NCBI GenBank assembly: GCA_028275145.1
Contig: JAQCNG010000055.1
Location: 1 to 22,388, forward strand
Source of the DNA: Halovenus sp.
Lineage (GTDB): Archaea > Halobacteriota > Halobacteria > Halobacteriales > Haloarculaceae
Direction of reading: 5' to 3'
DNA: 22,388 bases
In this document: piece after piece, positions 1-8,428 of the stretch
How positions within the stretch are numbered: position 1 is the first letter of the stretch
How the letters are laid out: each line of letters starts with the position of its first letter
The notes under the pieces: model-generated
What the model saw: only the letters and a program-made list of their open reading frames with translations
Told to the model about the DNA's origin: nothing
The model's database searches: none
Made by a program: the position numbers and the translations under genes

Positions 1-111
1 CTGTGCCGGACTGGCCGACTGACCGTTAATGTTGTCTCTGCGGTACAATACAGTGACGAGCGAGACAACAAGCGTCGCCCTTTAGTTCGGGAAGCACCTA
101 CGAGCTGTAAG

Positions 112-1386
112 ATGGCCCGCTATCACATCGAGACGTACGGGTGCAGCGCCAACCGGGGGGAGAGCCGCGAGATAGAGCGGGCTCTGCGCGACGGTGGTCA
201 CCACCCGGTGTCGACACCCGAGGAGGCGGATGTGGCCATTCTCAACACCTGCACGGTCATAGAGACGACCGAACACCGGATGCTCAGACGGGCACGGGAA
301 CTCGACGAGGAGACCCCGGCAGAGCTCGTGGTGACAGGGTGTATGGCGCTCGCCCAGGGTGACCAGTTTCGCGAGGCCGGTATCGACGCAGAGATACTCC
401 ACTGGGACGAGGTGCCGGACCACGTCCGCAACGGGGAGTGTCCGACCGCGACCCCGGGAACCGACCCCATCGTGGACGGCGTCATCGGTATCCTCCCCAT
501 CGCGCGGGGGTGTATGAGCGACTGCTCGTACTGCATCACGAAGCGAGCCACCGGGAAGATAGACTCACCGCCGGTCGAGACGAACGTCCAGAAGGCTCGT
601 TCGCTGGTTCACGCGGGGGCAAAGGAGCTCCGCATCACGGGCCAGGATACGGGTGTCTACGGCTGGGACGACGGGGAGCGGAAACTACACGTCCTGCTCG
701 AGCGCATCTGCGAGGAGATCGAGGGGGAGTTCCGGATTCGTGTCGGGATGGCGAACCCGAAGGGCGTCTACGGTATCCGCGAGGAGCTCGCGGCGGTGTT
801 CGCCGAACACGAGCAGATATACAACTTCCTGCACATCCCGGTCCAGTCGGGGAGCGACGACGTGCTCGCGGAGATGCGCCGCCAGCACACCGTCGAGGAG
901 TTCCGCGAGGTCGTCGACACCTTCGACAGCCGACTCGACGAGTGGACGCTGTCGACGGACTTCGTCGTCGGCTTTCCGACCGAGGAGGACGAGGACCACC
1001 GGCGCTCGCTGTCGCTGCTGCGTGAGACCCGGCCGGCGAAGATCAACGTGACACGGTTCTCGAAGCGGCCGGGCACCGACGCCGCGAAGCTAAAAGGGCT
1101 CGGCGGGCAGCAAAAAAAGAACCGCTCCTCGGAGATGACCGACGTGAAGATGGACGTTGTCGGGGCGATCCACGAGGAGATGGTCGGCACCGAGCGGGAC
1201 GTGCTGGTCGTCGAGGACGGCACCGACGAGTCGGTTGTCGGCTACGACCGCGCCTACCGGCAGGTGGCAATCCCCGGCGGCGAGCGGGCGGGTCTCGAAC
1301 CCGGCGACACTGTCACCTGTGAGGTAACGGGACACAACACCGTCTACGCGCTCGGCCAGCCGGTTTCTCTGGCGACGACACAGTGA
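112..1386 (+). CDS. tRNA methylthiotransferase, archaeal CDKAL1/MtaB type
   Basis: This is a radical-SAM methylthiotransferase, expected to add a methylthio group to C2 of N6-threonylcarbamoyladenosine-37 in tRNA (ms2t6A). The N-terminal UPF0004 domain has its three cluster cysteines at C11, C47 and C77. The radical-SAM CxxxCxxC motif is C134, C138, C141, so both iron-sulfur clusters should be held. The C-terminal 60 or so residues fit a TRAM RNA-binding domain. At 424 aa it is full length for the archaeal branch. The start at 112 puts the YGCSAN motif at residue 9, as usual. It heads a run of translation genes on the same strand. The family assignment is secure. The exact tRNA substrate is inferred from the archaeal/eukaryotic subfamily. 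Confidence 0.93.
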   Translation: MARYHIETYGCSANRGESREIERALRDGGHHPVSTPEEADVAILNTCTVIETTEHRMLRRARELDEETPAELVVTGCMALAQGDQFREAGIDAEILHWDEVPDHVRNGECPTATPGTDPIVDGVIGILPIARGCMSDCSYCITKRATGKIDSPPVETNVQKARSLVHAGAKELRITGQDTGVYGWDDGERKLHVLLERICEEIEGEFRIRVGMANPKGVYGIREELAAVFAEHEQIYNFLHIPVQSGSDDVLAEMRRQHTVEEFREVVDTFDSRLDEWTLSTDFVVGFPTEEDEDHRRSLSLLRETRPAKINVTRFSKRPGTDAAKLKGLGGQQKKNRSSEMTDVKMDVVGAIHEEMVGTERDVLVVEDGTDESVVGYDRAYRQVAIPGGERAGLEPGDTVTCEVTGHNTVYALGQPVSLATTQ

Positions 1387-1456
1387 CCGGCGGCCCGACC
1401 GCGCGACACCCGGTGAGCTATCCCGACCGGGTGCGGTGAGCAAAGGAACACCGACC

Positions 1457-1462
1457 TTTTAT
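1457..1462 (+). promoter_or_regulatory. TATA box of tyrS, leaderless transcript
   Basis: TTTTAT is centred about 27 bases before the ATG at 1487. This is the haloarchaeal TATA-to-start distance, so the mRNA probably begins at the start codon. It supports 1487 over the upstream in-frame GTG at 1436, because the TATA box would lie inside the longer reading frame. Confidence 0.65.
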
Positions 1463-1486
1463 CGAACCGCAGCAGAAACCGTGAGT

Positions 1487-2530
1487 ATGAACACGGCCGA
1501 CCGGTTCGACCTGGTCACGCGCCACACCACCGAGGTCGTCACCGACGAGGAACTCGGCGCACTGCTCGAGACCGAGACGCCGTCGGTCTACATCGGTTAC
1601 GCCCCGACCGGAGAGATGCACATCGGTCACTTCACCACGATGCGCAAACTCGCGGACTTCCTGCGGGCGGGACTGAACGTGACGGTGCTGATCGCGGACC
1701 TGCACGCACACCTGGACGACGAAAAGAGCCCGTTCGACCTGCTCGACGCCCGCTCTGCGTACTACGAGGAGGCGGTCGAGGCGATGATCGCCGCCGCGGG
1801 CGGCGACCCGGGGCAGGTCAAGTTTGTCAGGGGAACGGAGTTCGAACTCGACCCCGAGTACACGCTCGACATCTACCGGATGGCCGCCGAAACCACGCTG
1901 GCACGGTCACAGCGGGCTGCGAGTGAGGTGGTCCGGGAGAGTGACAGCCCGAACCTCGGCGGTCTGTTGTACCCGCTGATGCAGACACTCGACGTGCGGG
2001 CGCTAGAGGCCGATATCGCCTACGGCGGTATCGACCAGCGCGGGATCTACATGCTGAGTCGCGAACTCCTCCCGGAGTACGGCTCGTCGGCACCGGTCTG
2101 TCTGTTCGCGCCGTTGCTCTCGGGGCTGTCGGGTGGGAAGATGAGTGCCTCCGACGCGGGCTCGAAGGTCAACCTCACCGACGACCCCGACCTCGTCGCG
2201 GAGAAGATCGAGCAGGCGTACTGTCCGGCGGGGGAACTCGAGGAAAACGGCGTGTTGGAGTATCTCGAGCATCTCGTCTTTCCGGTACTCGCCGGGCGCG
2301 AAGAGGAGTTCGTCGTCGAGCGGCCCGAGCAGTACGGCGGCGACCTCGTCTACGAACCCGGCGGCTACGAGCAACTGGAGGCCGACTTCCTGAGCGGCGA
2401 GCTCCACCCGGCGGACCTGAAACCCGCCGCCAGCGCGTACATCTCCGCGGTCATCGACCCCGTTCGTGAGCAACTGACCGAACAACCGGAGCTGCTCGCG
2501 GCGGCCTACCCGGAGAAGTACGGGGAGTAA
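1487..2530 (+). CDS. tyrS: Tyrosyl-tRNA synthetase
   Basis: A class I aminoacyl-tRNA synthetase that charges tRNA-Tyr with tyrosine. The HIGH motif is residues 45-48 in GEMHIGHF, and the KMSKS equivalent is KMSAS at 218-222. The tyrosine-pocket region with GGIDQR is also present. The 347-aa length fits archaeal TyrRS, which is short. The frame stays open upstream to a GTG at 1436, but the ATG at 1487 is preferred: it gives an N-terminus (MNTADRFDLV) typical of haloarchaeal TyrRS, and a TATA box lies 27 bp upstream. The next gene starts 4 bp after the stop, so the two are probably co-transcribed. Confidence 0.95.
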   Translation: MNTADRFDLVTRHTTEVVTDEELGALLETETPSVYIGYAPTGEMHIGHFTTMRKLADFLRAGLNVTVLIADLHAHLDDEKSPFDLLDARSAYYEEAVEAMIAAAGGDPGQVKFVRGTEFELDPEYTLDIYRMAAETTLARSQRAASEVVRESDSPNLGGLLYPLMQTLDVRALEADIAYGGIDQRGIYMLSRELLPEYGSSAPVCLFAPLLSGLSGGKMSASDAGSKVNLTDDPDLVAEKIEQAYCPAGELEENGVLEYLEHLVFPVLAGREEEFVVERPEQYGGDLVYEPGGYEQLEADFLSGELHPADLKPAASAYISAVIDPVREQLTEQPELLAAAYPEKYGE

Positions 2531-2534
2531 CGGG

Positions 2535-3287
2535 ATGACCGACGGGTCAGGAGACGCTGCGCCGACGCCGGAGAGCCACCGGCCGCCCGGTCGGGTGCGT
2601 GCAGTGTACGACGACATCGCGTCACACTTCTCCAAGACACGGGCGTACCCGTGGCCCGAGGTGGCGCAGTTTCTCGAGAGCACGGCAGAGGAGCCACGAC
2701 GTGACCGAGCAGGGGCTGTCGGCCTGGACATCGGCTGTGGAAACGGACGCCACACCGAGCTACTCGCCGGACGGGTCGAGACGGCCCTGGGAGTTGACCT
2801 GAGCCGCAACCTGCTCGACGAGGCACGGGCGAGACTGGAGACAGGCGAGCGAGACGGGGGTGACACGGCCGGGCGACCGGGGCTGGTCCAGGGTGACGCC
2901 GCGGCGGTCCCGGTCGGCACGAACACGGTCGATATCGCGCTGTACGTCGCCACTATCCACCACCTGCCAGACCGGTCGACACGAGTCGAGAGTCTGGCCG
3001 AGCTGTCGCGTGTGCTCGGGCCGGGTGGGCGGGCGCTGGTCAGCGCCTGGAGCACCGCCCACGACCGGTTCGGGGCTGACGGCGACACGACCGAGGGGTT
3101 CGACACGACAGTCGACTGGACACTGCCCGGCGGCGAGACGGTGCCACGGTTCTACCACATCTACGCGCCCCCGGAGTTCGAGCGGGACCTCCGCGAGGCG
3201 GGGCTGGCGGTGACCGCGTCGGAGGTGTCCAGTGGAAACTGCTACGCCGAGGTGCGACCAAGTGACCGAGAAGGGAAACGCCCTTGA
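2535..3287 (+). CDS. Trm9/ABH8-like SAM methyltransferase
   Basis: A class I SAM-dependent methyltransferase of 250 aa. The SAM-binding motif I is LDIGCGNGRH (residues 64-73), followed by the acidic loop GVDLS (86-90). The N-terminal YDDIASHFSKTR and the C-terminal FYHIYAPPEFE resemble Trm9 and the ABH8 methyltransferase domain. Those enzymes methylate the carboxymethyl group on wobble uridine (U34) of tRNA. It starts 4 bp after tyrS and ends 25 bp before tRNA-Gly(TCC), whose anticodon has a wobble U. Fold and Trm9 resemblance are read from the sequence. A role in U34 modification is inference, because archaeal members are poorly characterised. Confidence 0.8.
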   Translation: MTDGSGDAAPTPESHRPPGRVRAVYDDIASHFSKTRAYPWPEVAQFLESTAEEPRRDRAGAVGLDIGCGNGRHTELLAGRVETALGVDLSRNLLDEARARLETGERDGGDTAGRPGLVQGDAAAVPVGTNTVDIALYVATIHHLPDRSTRVESLAELSRVLGPGGRALVSAWSTAHDRFGADGDTTEGFDTTVDWTLPGGETVPRFYHIYAPPEFERDLREAGLAVTASEVSSGNCYAEVRPSDREGKRP

Positions 3288-3312
3288 TGACCGACCCAGT
3301 ATGTCGGAGCGA

Positions 3313-3383
3313 GCGCCGGTGGTCTAGTGGTAGGACCTGAGCCTTCCAAGCTCATGGCCCGGGTTCAAATCCCGGTCGGCGCA
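3313..3383 (+). tRNA. tRNA-Gly(TCC)
   Basis: A complete 71-nt cloverleaf. The 7-bp acceptor stem (GCGCCGG with TCGGCGC) includes one G-T pair. The D-stem is GTCT/GGAC and the anticodon stem TGAGC/GCTCA, with loop CTTCCAA giving anticodon TCC. The T-stem is CCGGG/CCCGG, the T-loop TTCAAAT, and the discriminator base A. The 3' CCA is not encoded and no intron is seen. Confidence 0.96.
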
Positions 3384-3739
3384 GTACGAGCCGCCGCCGA
3401 GACGAGCACCTCGGATCGAGCAACGAGAAGATATCCTGCAGACAGTCCGGTTGTCCTCCCCGCCCGGCCCGAGCGCACAGCGCCGGTCTACCCGTGACAG
3501 CCACAGCACCAGCCCAACAGCCGGCCCATCTGCGGGTTCTGTGTCGGGAGACGGCCACACCGGGTGTGGACTGTCGGGCCAGTTTCGGGTTGGCACACGG
3601 GCTGGTGAGGGTCGGACGGCATGTGACCACGTAACAGAATCGCAAGAGAGCGGCCGGATGGCTCACAACGGCTATCGAAATGGTTTTATGAACGACCAGG
3701 CAAATATCCAAGCAGAGCGCCACTGCGCGTGAACATATC
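3384..3739 (+). promoter_or_regulatory. Intergenic region with EF-1alpha promoter
   Basis: No credible gene is seen in these 356 bases. TTTTAT at 3684-3689 with the purine-rich CGAAATGG just upstream (a BRE-like element) predicts a transcript start near 3712, giving a short leader of about 28 nt before the EF-1alpha ATG. No strong Shine-Dalgarno sequence precedes that ATG. A 93-codon open frame crosses the region but has no family signature. Confidence 0.6.
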
Positions 3740-5005
3740 ATGAGCGACAAACCACACCAGAATCTGGCCGTCATCGGCCACGTTGACCACGGAAAGAGTA
3801 CACTGGTCGGACGGCTGCTGTACGAGACAGAGAACGTACCGGAGCACGTTATCGAGCAGTACAAAGAGGAGGCAGAAGAAAAGGGCAAGGGCGGTTTCGA
3901 GTTTGCCTACGTGATGGACAACCTCGCCGAGGAGCGCGAGCGCGGGGTCACGATCGACATCGCCCACCAGGAGTTCGACACGGACGAGTACTACTTCACC
4001 ATCGTGGACTGTCCGGGTCACCGCGACTTCGTGAAAAACATGATCACGGGCGCGAGTCAGGCCGACAACGCCGTGCTCGTGGTCGCCGCGGACGACGGTG
4101 TCCAGCCCCAGACCCAGGAGCACGTGTTCCTGGCACGCACCCTGGGTATCGGCGAGATGATCGTCGCGGTCAACAAGATGGACCTCACCGACTACGAGGA
4201 GGGACGCTACCGCGAGGTCGTCGAGGAGGTCACACAGCTGCTCAAGCAGGTGCGATTCGACGTCGACAACACGAAGTTCATCCCCGTCTCCGCGTTCGAG
4301 GGTGACAACGTCGCCGAGCGGTCCGGCAACCTCTCGTGGTTCGACGGTGACGTACTGCTGGAGGCACTGAACAACCTGCCGGAGTCGGAGCCGCCGACGG
4401 ACGCCCCGCTCCGGGTGCCGATTCAGGATGTCTACACCATCTCCGGTATCGGGACCGTTCCGGTCGGACGAATCGAAACCGGTGTGATGACGCCGGGCAA
4501 CGACGTCACGTTCCAGCCGTCGGACGTCGGCGGCGAGGTAAAGACCGTCGAGATGCACCACGAGGAGGTCGACTCCGCCGGCCCCGGTGACAACATCGGG
4601 TTCAACGTCCGCGGCATCGGCAAGGACGACATCCGCCGCGGTGACGTCTGTGGTCCGGTCGACCAGTCACCGACGGTCGCCGAGACCTTCCAGGCACAGG
4701 TCGTCGTCATGCAGCACCCGTCGGTTATCACGGCCGGATACACACCGGTCTTCCACGCCCACACCGCACAGGTTGCCTGTACCATCGAATCGATCGACCA
4801 GAAGATCGACGCCGCATCGGGTGAGGTTGCCGAGGAGAACCCCGACTTTATCCAGTCGGGTGACGCCGCGGTCGTGACCGTCCGACCGCAAAAGCCCCTC
4901 AGCATCGAACCGGCCAACGAAATCCCAGAGCTCGGGAGCTTCGCAATCCGCGATATGGGTCAGACCATCGCAGCGGGCAAGGTGCTCAGCGTCGACGAGC
5001 GATAA
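3740..5005 (+). CDS. tuf: Translation elongation factor EF-1alpha (aEF1A)
   Basis: The GTPase that delivers aminoacyl-tRNA to the ribosome. The P-loop is GHVDHGKST (residues 13-21), the switch II motif DCPGH starts at D90, and the NKMD guanine-specificity motif starts at N145. Two beta-barrel domains follow. The 421-aa length is normal for archaea. S10 follows after one base, the conserved archaeal EF-1alpha/S10 gene order. Confidence 0.97.
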   Translation: MSDKPHQNLAVIGHVDHGKSTLVGRLLYETENVPEHVIEQYKEEAEEKGKGGFEFAYVMDNLAEERERGVTIDIAHQEFDTDEYYFTIVDCPGHRDFVKNMITGASQADNAVLVVAADDGVQPQTQEHVFLARTLGIGEMIVAVNKMDLTDYEEGRYREVVEEVTQLLKQVRFDVDNTKFIPVSAFEGDNVAERSGNLSWFDGDVLLEALNNLPESEPPTDAPLRVPIQDVYTISGIGTVPVGRIETGVMTPGNDVTFQPSDVGGEVKTVEMHHEEVDSAGPGDNIGFNVRGIGKDDIRRGDVCGPVDQSPTVAETFQAQVVVMQHPSVITAGYTPVFHAHTAQVACTIESIDQKIDAASGEVAEENPDFIQSGDAAVVTVRPQKPLSIEPANEIPELGSFAIRDMGQTIAAGKVLSVDER

Positions 5006-5006
5006 G

Positions 5007-5315
5007 ATGCAGCAGGCACGCGTCAGGCTGGCGGGCACCAACCCCGAGGATCTCGACAGCATCTGTGGCGAGGTACGCGAGATCGCCGACAAAACCGGTG
5101 TGAAGCTCTCGGGACCGGTGCCGTTGCCGACGAAGACGCTGGAGGTGCCGGCGCGCAAGTCCCCCGACGGCGAGGGTGCCGCGACGTGGGAACACTGGGA
5201 GATGCGCGTCCACAAGCGCCTCATCGATATCGACGCCGACGAGCGGGCACTCCGCCAACTGATGCGCATTCAAGTGCCAAACGACGTCAGCATCGAGATC
5301 GTCCTCGAGGACTGA
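5007..5315 (+). CDS. rpsJ: 30S ribosomal protein S10
   Basis: The full 102-residue archaeal S10 (uS10). It shows the [13 protein letters not shown] start, the [20 protein letters not shown] loop that contacts 16S rRNA, and [15 protein letters not shown]. The start codon lies 1 bp after the EF-1alpha stop, so the pair is surely one transcript. The stop is 19 bp before tRNA-Ala. Confidence 0.97.
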   Translation: MQQARVRLAGTNPEDLDSICGEVREIADKTGVKLSGPVPLPTKTLEVPARKSPDGEGAATWEHWEMRVHKRLIDIDADERALRQLMRIQVPNDVSIEIVLED

Positions 5316-5334
5316 CTCACGCGCAGCGGTTCGC

Positions 5335-5406
5335 GGGCTCGTAGATCAGCGGCAGATCGCTTCCTTCGCAAGGAAGAGGCCCCGGGTTCGAATCCCGGCG
5401 AGTCCA
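5335..5406 (+). tRNA. tRNA-Ala(CGC), integration target
   Basis: A complete 72-nt cloverleaf. The acceptor stem is GGGCTCG with CGAGTCC, with one G-T pair. The D-stem is GATC/GATC and the anticodon stem CTTCC/GGAAG, with loop TTCGCAA giving anticodon CGC. The T-stem is CCGGG/CCCGG and the discriminator A. No CCA tail is encoded: the visible CCA is the last two acceptor bases plus the discriminator. Its last 13 bases recur at the right end of the window. The gene is therefore intact on the left side of the inserted element, as expected when an integrase targets a tRNA 3' end. Confidence 0.97.
5394..5406 (+). other. attL core (3' end of tRNA-Ala)
   Basis: The 13-base sequence CCCGGCGAGTCCA, covering the T-stem 3' strand, the acceptor 3' strand and the discriminator, is repeated exactly and in the same orientation at 22376-22388. 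The base before the repeat differs (T here, G at the right copy), so 13 bp is the full leftward extent. The right extent cannot be judged because the window ends. Confidence 0.85.
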
Positions 5407-5437
5407 CTCCAGTATCGTCCTGGTCGTGAAGGTCCAC

Positions 5438-5442
5438 TTTTT
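5438..5442 (+). terminator. Possible T-tract terminator after tRNA-Ala
   Basis: A run of five T lies about 32 bases past tRNA-Ala. Short T tracts are enough for termination in many archaea. It lies inside the element, so the host transcript would now end in element DNA. Confidence 0.3.
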
Positions 5443-5586
5443 CCGGTTCTCACCCCATCGAGACTGTTATTTCTCGCAAGAGAGGCTGGAAAATATCCAC
5501 CTCTGAAATCGAAGGTATCCCGATGTCGAGATACGTCCATCGCCGTCTCCGGGATTTGCGAAGGAATGAGCGGGGGGAGCTAGTCT

Positions 5587-7212
5587 ATGCAAACCGAACA
5601 GCAGCACGTCGTCGACGTTCAGGTTCATCGCCTGGCCGCGAACCTGCTGTTCGATGCACATGGGCTGAGTCCCTACTGGGGACTAGTCTCCGTATTCGAC
5701 CCCGATCTCGAAGGCGAGACCGTCGTCGCGGGTGAGGAGTACTCCATCGAGACTGCCAGCTACTGGCAGGGCAAGCTCGCAGACCCGTCCGGCGATGTCG
5801 ACGGCGGCCTCTACGAGTACAAACTCGGACTGTGGTCGACCGACGAGACCGGTGACAAGGGTGCTGATCTGACGTTCAGACCGGGATTCCCGAACGCCGA
5901 GCACGTCGACACTGGCGAAGAAATCGAGGGGATTCCGAGCGACTGCCCCGAATCCGTGCGTGTCCAGGTCGAAGCGACGAATCTGAGCAAACTCGAACTG
6001 TACGGTCTCGTACAGGCGCTGGCCGACACTATCGACTTGAATCCAGCGTACTTCGCGCCCGACGCGGTTCACGAGTGGTCGTCCATCTACGGCCTGGAAA
6101 CGTATCTCCGCATCGAGCGCGCGATGGCCGAGCACCAGCTCGTCGGCGCAGGTGGCATCTTCGAGGAGATTGCACGGTTCAGTAGCGGCGACGGATCGAA
6201 AGGTGAGTGGAAGTGGGATCACGAGAAAACGAAGGGCCACTACGAGGCCGTCGCGCTTGACCCGGCAGCGTGGTCGCGGCTGCTTGACGACCACTCGATG
6301 GCGAAGCGTATCAAGTGCTACCAGCCCCAGCATCCCCGACAGAACGGGCAAGATGACGACCCACTCTATCACCACAAGCTTGAAGCGCAGTACTGGGCTG
6401 GCTACAACTCCTCGGAGAGTCTCGACTGGCACTCCTGCTGGGACCACGTCGAAGAGTTGCGCGAGACCACGCTCAACGTGGTGAACTGGGCCGGTATCTC
6501 CATACGTCCGGACGGCCCGTTTATCGCAGATTCATATTTCGAGCCGGAGATTGCCAACGAACCCATCGAGATTGCGTCGAACCCGATTCCCGAACTGACC
6601 GAGCAGCAGCAACTCACCGCGCGCGAGCAACTCCTCGATCCGGAGACCACCGAGGGCGAGTTCGAGGTGCTCCGTGCGATGACTGATGGCGGTAAGCAGT
6701 TGCATCACTCCGAGGCTGCGGAGTGTTCTGGTACGTCAACGTCGACGGTCTACCGGGCTGTCGAGCAGTTCGACGGGATTCTGGAGGTGCAAAATGGCAC
6801 GGTACAGTTCGTCGACGACGTGGTCCGAAGTGAGGTACAGGGGATAGTCGAGCGCCTAGAGTCTGCGAAAGACTCTGCTCTCGAAGCGGTTCGGCGTACC
6901 GTTGATCGCGCCACTCCACTCTCGGCCGGTGATAGGGGTGAGCCGTCAGCGCTGGAGCAGTGGATGAATCGCCACGGAATTATTCCACAGGAAACCTACG
7001 ACGGGCTCGAACTCCGTCTCGACCGGCCTGTGTCCCGACGCAAACTGGAGAAGATACTCCGGGCTGGCCGGCAAGCTGCTGAGCACAGCCCGACGCTCAC
7101 TGAGCACTTCGAGAACGCGACCATCGACTGGCAGGACCGCGACGGCAACTGGCACGGCAACTGGCAGGTCGTCGTCAACGGCAAGATTCTCGGCCCTGCT
7201 GGCTCCGGCTAA
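5587..7212 (+). CDS. Unknown 541-aa haloarchaeal protein with winged-helix region
   Basis: I do not recognise a characterised family. From memory it resembles an uncharacterised haloarchaeal-only family found on integrated elements; that is not checked. The first 340 or so residues are a globular, acidic, tryptophan-rich region without membrane segments. Residues about 355-410 look like a winged helix: FEVLRAMTDGG, then EAAECSGTSTSTVYRAVEQF as recognition helix, then a wing. The C-terminus ends in a basic, W-rich stretch. The start is supported by GGGGGGAG at 5572-5579, seven bases before the ATG. It is the first gene inside attL and may bind DNA as a regulator, replication initiator or recombination accessory; the sequence does not decide which. 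TATA-like AAAATATCC at 5490-5498 could drive it. Confidence 0.75.
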   Translation: MQTEQQHVVDVQVHRLAANLLFDAHGLSPYWGLVSVFDPDLEGETVVAGEEYSIETASYWQGKLADPSGDVDGGLYEYKLGLWSTDETGDKGADLTFRPGFPNAEHVDTGEEIEGIPSDCPESVRVQVEATNLSKLELYGLVQALADTIDLNPAYFAPDAVHEWSSIYGLETYLRIERAMAEHQLVGAGGIFEEIARFSSGDGSKGEWKWDHEKTKGHYEAVALDPAAWSRLLDDHSMAKRIKCYQPQHPRQNGQDDDPLYHHKLEAQYWAGYNSSESLDWHSCWDHVEELRETTLNVVNWAGISIRPDGPFIADSYFEPEIANEPIEIASNPIPELTEQQQLTAREQLLDPETTEGEFEVLRAMTDGGKQLHHSEAAECSGTSTSTVYRAVEQFDGILEVQNGTVQFVDDVVRSEVQGIVERLESAKDSALEAVRRTVDRATPLSAGDRGEPSALEQWMNRHGIIPQETYDGLELRLDRPVSRRKLEKILRAGRQAAEHSPTLTEHFENATIDWQDRDGNWHGNWQVVVNGKILGPAGSG

Positions 7213-7370
7213 ACGCGACAAATGAGTGGCAACACTGGCGCGGTCCCCGGACTTTTATAAGTACTTCTCGTTCTAACGCTATTCTGTTTGGTGTCATCCT
7301 CATTCAGCAGTCGATTAACCTTTCAATTGGTCGAATCGCGTTTCGCCGTCTGGGAAGGGGGCCTTAGGGA

Positions 7371-7388
7371 GTGTGCCTAAGGGCACAC
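7371..7388. repeat. Hairpin in cas6 upstream region
   Basis: GTGTGCC and GGCACAC form a perfect 7-bp stem with loop TAAG. An alternative overlapping pairing exists between CCTTAGG (7362-7368) and CCTAAGG (7376-7382). The two are mutually exclusive. It lies about 100 bases downstream of the strong TATA box at 7252. Confidence 0.6.
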
Positions 7389-7637
7389 AATCCAAATACT
7401 CCGCACCGCTCCGCTGGCGCTCCGGGGGCGACCGCCACCGCAGACCGCAATACTACCGCAACGCAATCATCACGTAGCCATTGCCACCGTATTTGCGACT
7501 GATACCCTACGAAATAGGCTGAGGACAGATACACTCAGATACACATACAGGGGCTGTATCCCTCTCTTGCCAAACCTATATTTTTATTACTCATTCCTTC
7601 TTTGCCAATTCTGTATGTCATATCGGACAATAGTCTT

Positions 7638-7644
7638 GGAGGTG
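7638..7644 (+). promoter_or_regulatory. Shine-Dalgarno of cas6
   Basis: GGAGGTG matches the 16S anti-Shine-Dalgarno. It ends 10 bases before the ATG at 7655 but touches the in-frame GTG at 7646, leaving no spacing for that codon. This decides the cas6 start in favour of 7655. Confidence 0.75.
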
Positions 7645-7654
7645 AGTGGTCAGG

Positions 7655-8428
7655 ATGCGAATCTTGATTGACCTGTCGGCACGCGCCGATACAGCATACG
7701 ATAACAGCTACCATCACAAGCTTCGTGGGCGCATCTGGCGCGCGCTCGAAGGAACAGAGTACGACAAGATACACGACAAGAACCAACCCAAGCCAGTCAC
7801 CTACAGCAATCCGTTTCCCCCAGGAGACATGCAAGAGGGCGACGAGCGAACGTTGCTCATCGCCTCGCCCGACGAGGAGCTGCTGGCTCACGTCGCCGCC
7901 GATCTGAAAGATGGCCGGGAACTGAATATCGGCGAGATGCCGTTCACCGTCGAGAGCCTGTCGCCGCTGTCGCCCGATGTCGGCGAACCGGGCACCTCCG
8001 GGACGCTGGAGTCCGGGACTGGCGTCCTGGTTCGGATTCCGCCGTGGCGGTTCGACGAGTACGGTATCGATTCTGACCACGACCAGGCGGAGTTCTGGCG
8101 ACCCGAGCACACAATGGAGCCGTTCGTCAATCAGATGGAGGCGAACCTGGACCAGAAACACGACCTGTACTGTCCGGACTATCTGCCCGGACCCTCCGAC
8201 GTGGATGGTGACCTCTTCGACGGCTACGAACTCATCAAAACGTTCGCGCTGCCGGTCACCCCGACGCAGGGAGAGCAGGAGACGTGGGTGCTGAGCAAGT
8301 GGCGACTCGACTACACGGTGCGTGACGACAATCACCGCCGGCACCTGAATCTGCTGCTGGATGTAGGGCTCGGTGAACGGAACAGTCTCGGATTCGGATT
8401 CGTGAACAGGGTGGACAATGAGTACTAA
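7655..8428 (+). CDS. cas6: CRISPR endoribonuclease Cas6 (type I-B)
   Basis: A RAMP-fold ribonuclease that cuts the long CRISPR transcript within each repeat, leaving the 8-nt 5' handle on each crRNA. It starts with a beta strand (MRILIDLSA), followed by the helix YHHKLRGRIWRAL, whose H20/H21 are candidate catalytic histidines. The C-terminal glycine-rich loop GLGERNSLGFGF is the Cas6 signature that binds repeat RNA. The 257-aa length is typical of haloarchaeal Cas6. The start is chosen from the GGAGGTG spacing; a GTG three codons upstream is possible. Its last 11 bases overlap cas8b, so translation is probably coupled. Confidence 0.93.
   Translation: MRILIDLSARADTAYDNSYHHKLRGRIWRALEGTEYDKIHDKNQPKPVTYSNPFPPGDMQEGDERTLLIASPDEELLAHVAADLKDGRELNIGEMPFTVESLSPLSPDVGEPGTSGTLESGTGVLVRIPPWRFDEYGIDSDHDQAEFWRPEHTMEPFVNQMEANLDQKHDLYCPDYLPGPSDVDGDLFDGYELIKTFALPVTPTQGEQETWVLSKWRLDYTVRDDNHRRHLNLLLDVGLGERNSLGFGFVNRVDNEY

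Larger units (their letters stand above)
7213..7654 (+). promoter_or_regulatory. Non-coding region upstream of cas6
   Basis: There is no credible gene in these 440 bases. Two TATA boxes are visible: CTTTTATAAGTA at 7252-7263, close to the haloarchaeal optimum, and TATATTTTTA at 7577-7586. The second predicts a start near 7608-7612 and is the simplest promoter for the cas operon. The first would give a transcript running through the hairpin at 7371-7388 with nothing coded before cas6. Confidence 0.6.

Noticed and set aside
1436..1486. Upstream GTG start for tyrS, 17 codons earlier
   Set aside because: The TATA box lies inside this extension, and the ATG at 1487 gives the normal TyrRS N-terminus.
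3451..3732. 93-codon open frame between tRNA-Gly and EF-1alpha
   Set aside because: It overlaps the EF-1alpha promoter and has low-complexity, non-acidic composition without domains.
5523..5735. 70-codon frame overlapping the start of the 541-aa gene
   Set aside because: Very arginine-rich, out of frame with the real gene, and no Shine-Dalgarno. It is a GC-rich shadow frame.
7340..7370. GTTTCGCC stretch upstream of cas6 as a CRISPR-like pseudo-repeat of a CreA antitoxin RNA
   Set aside because: Only the first five bases match well, no TTGAAGC handle follows, and no CreT-like mini-ORF is visible.
7646..7654. GTG start for cas6
   Set aside because: It directly touches the Shine-Dalgarno sequence, whereas the ATG at 7655 has normal spacing.
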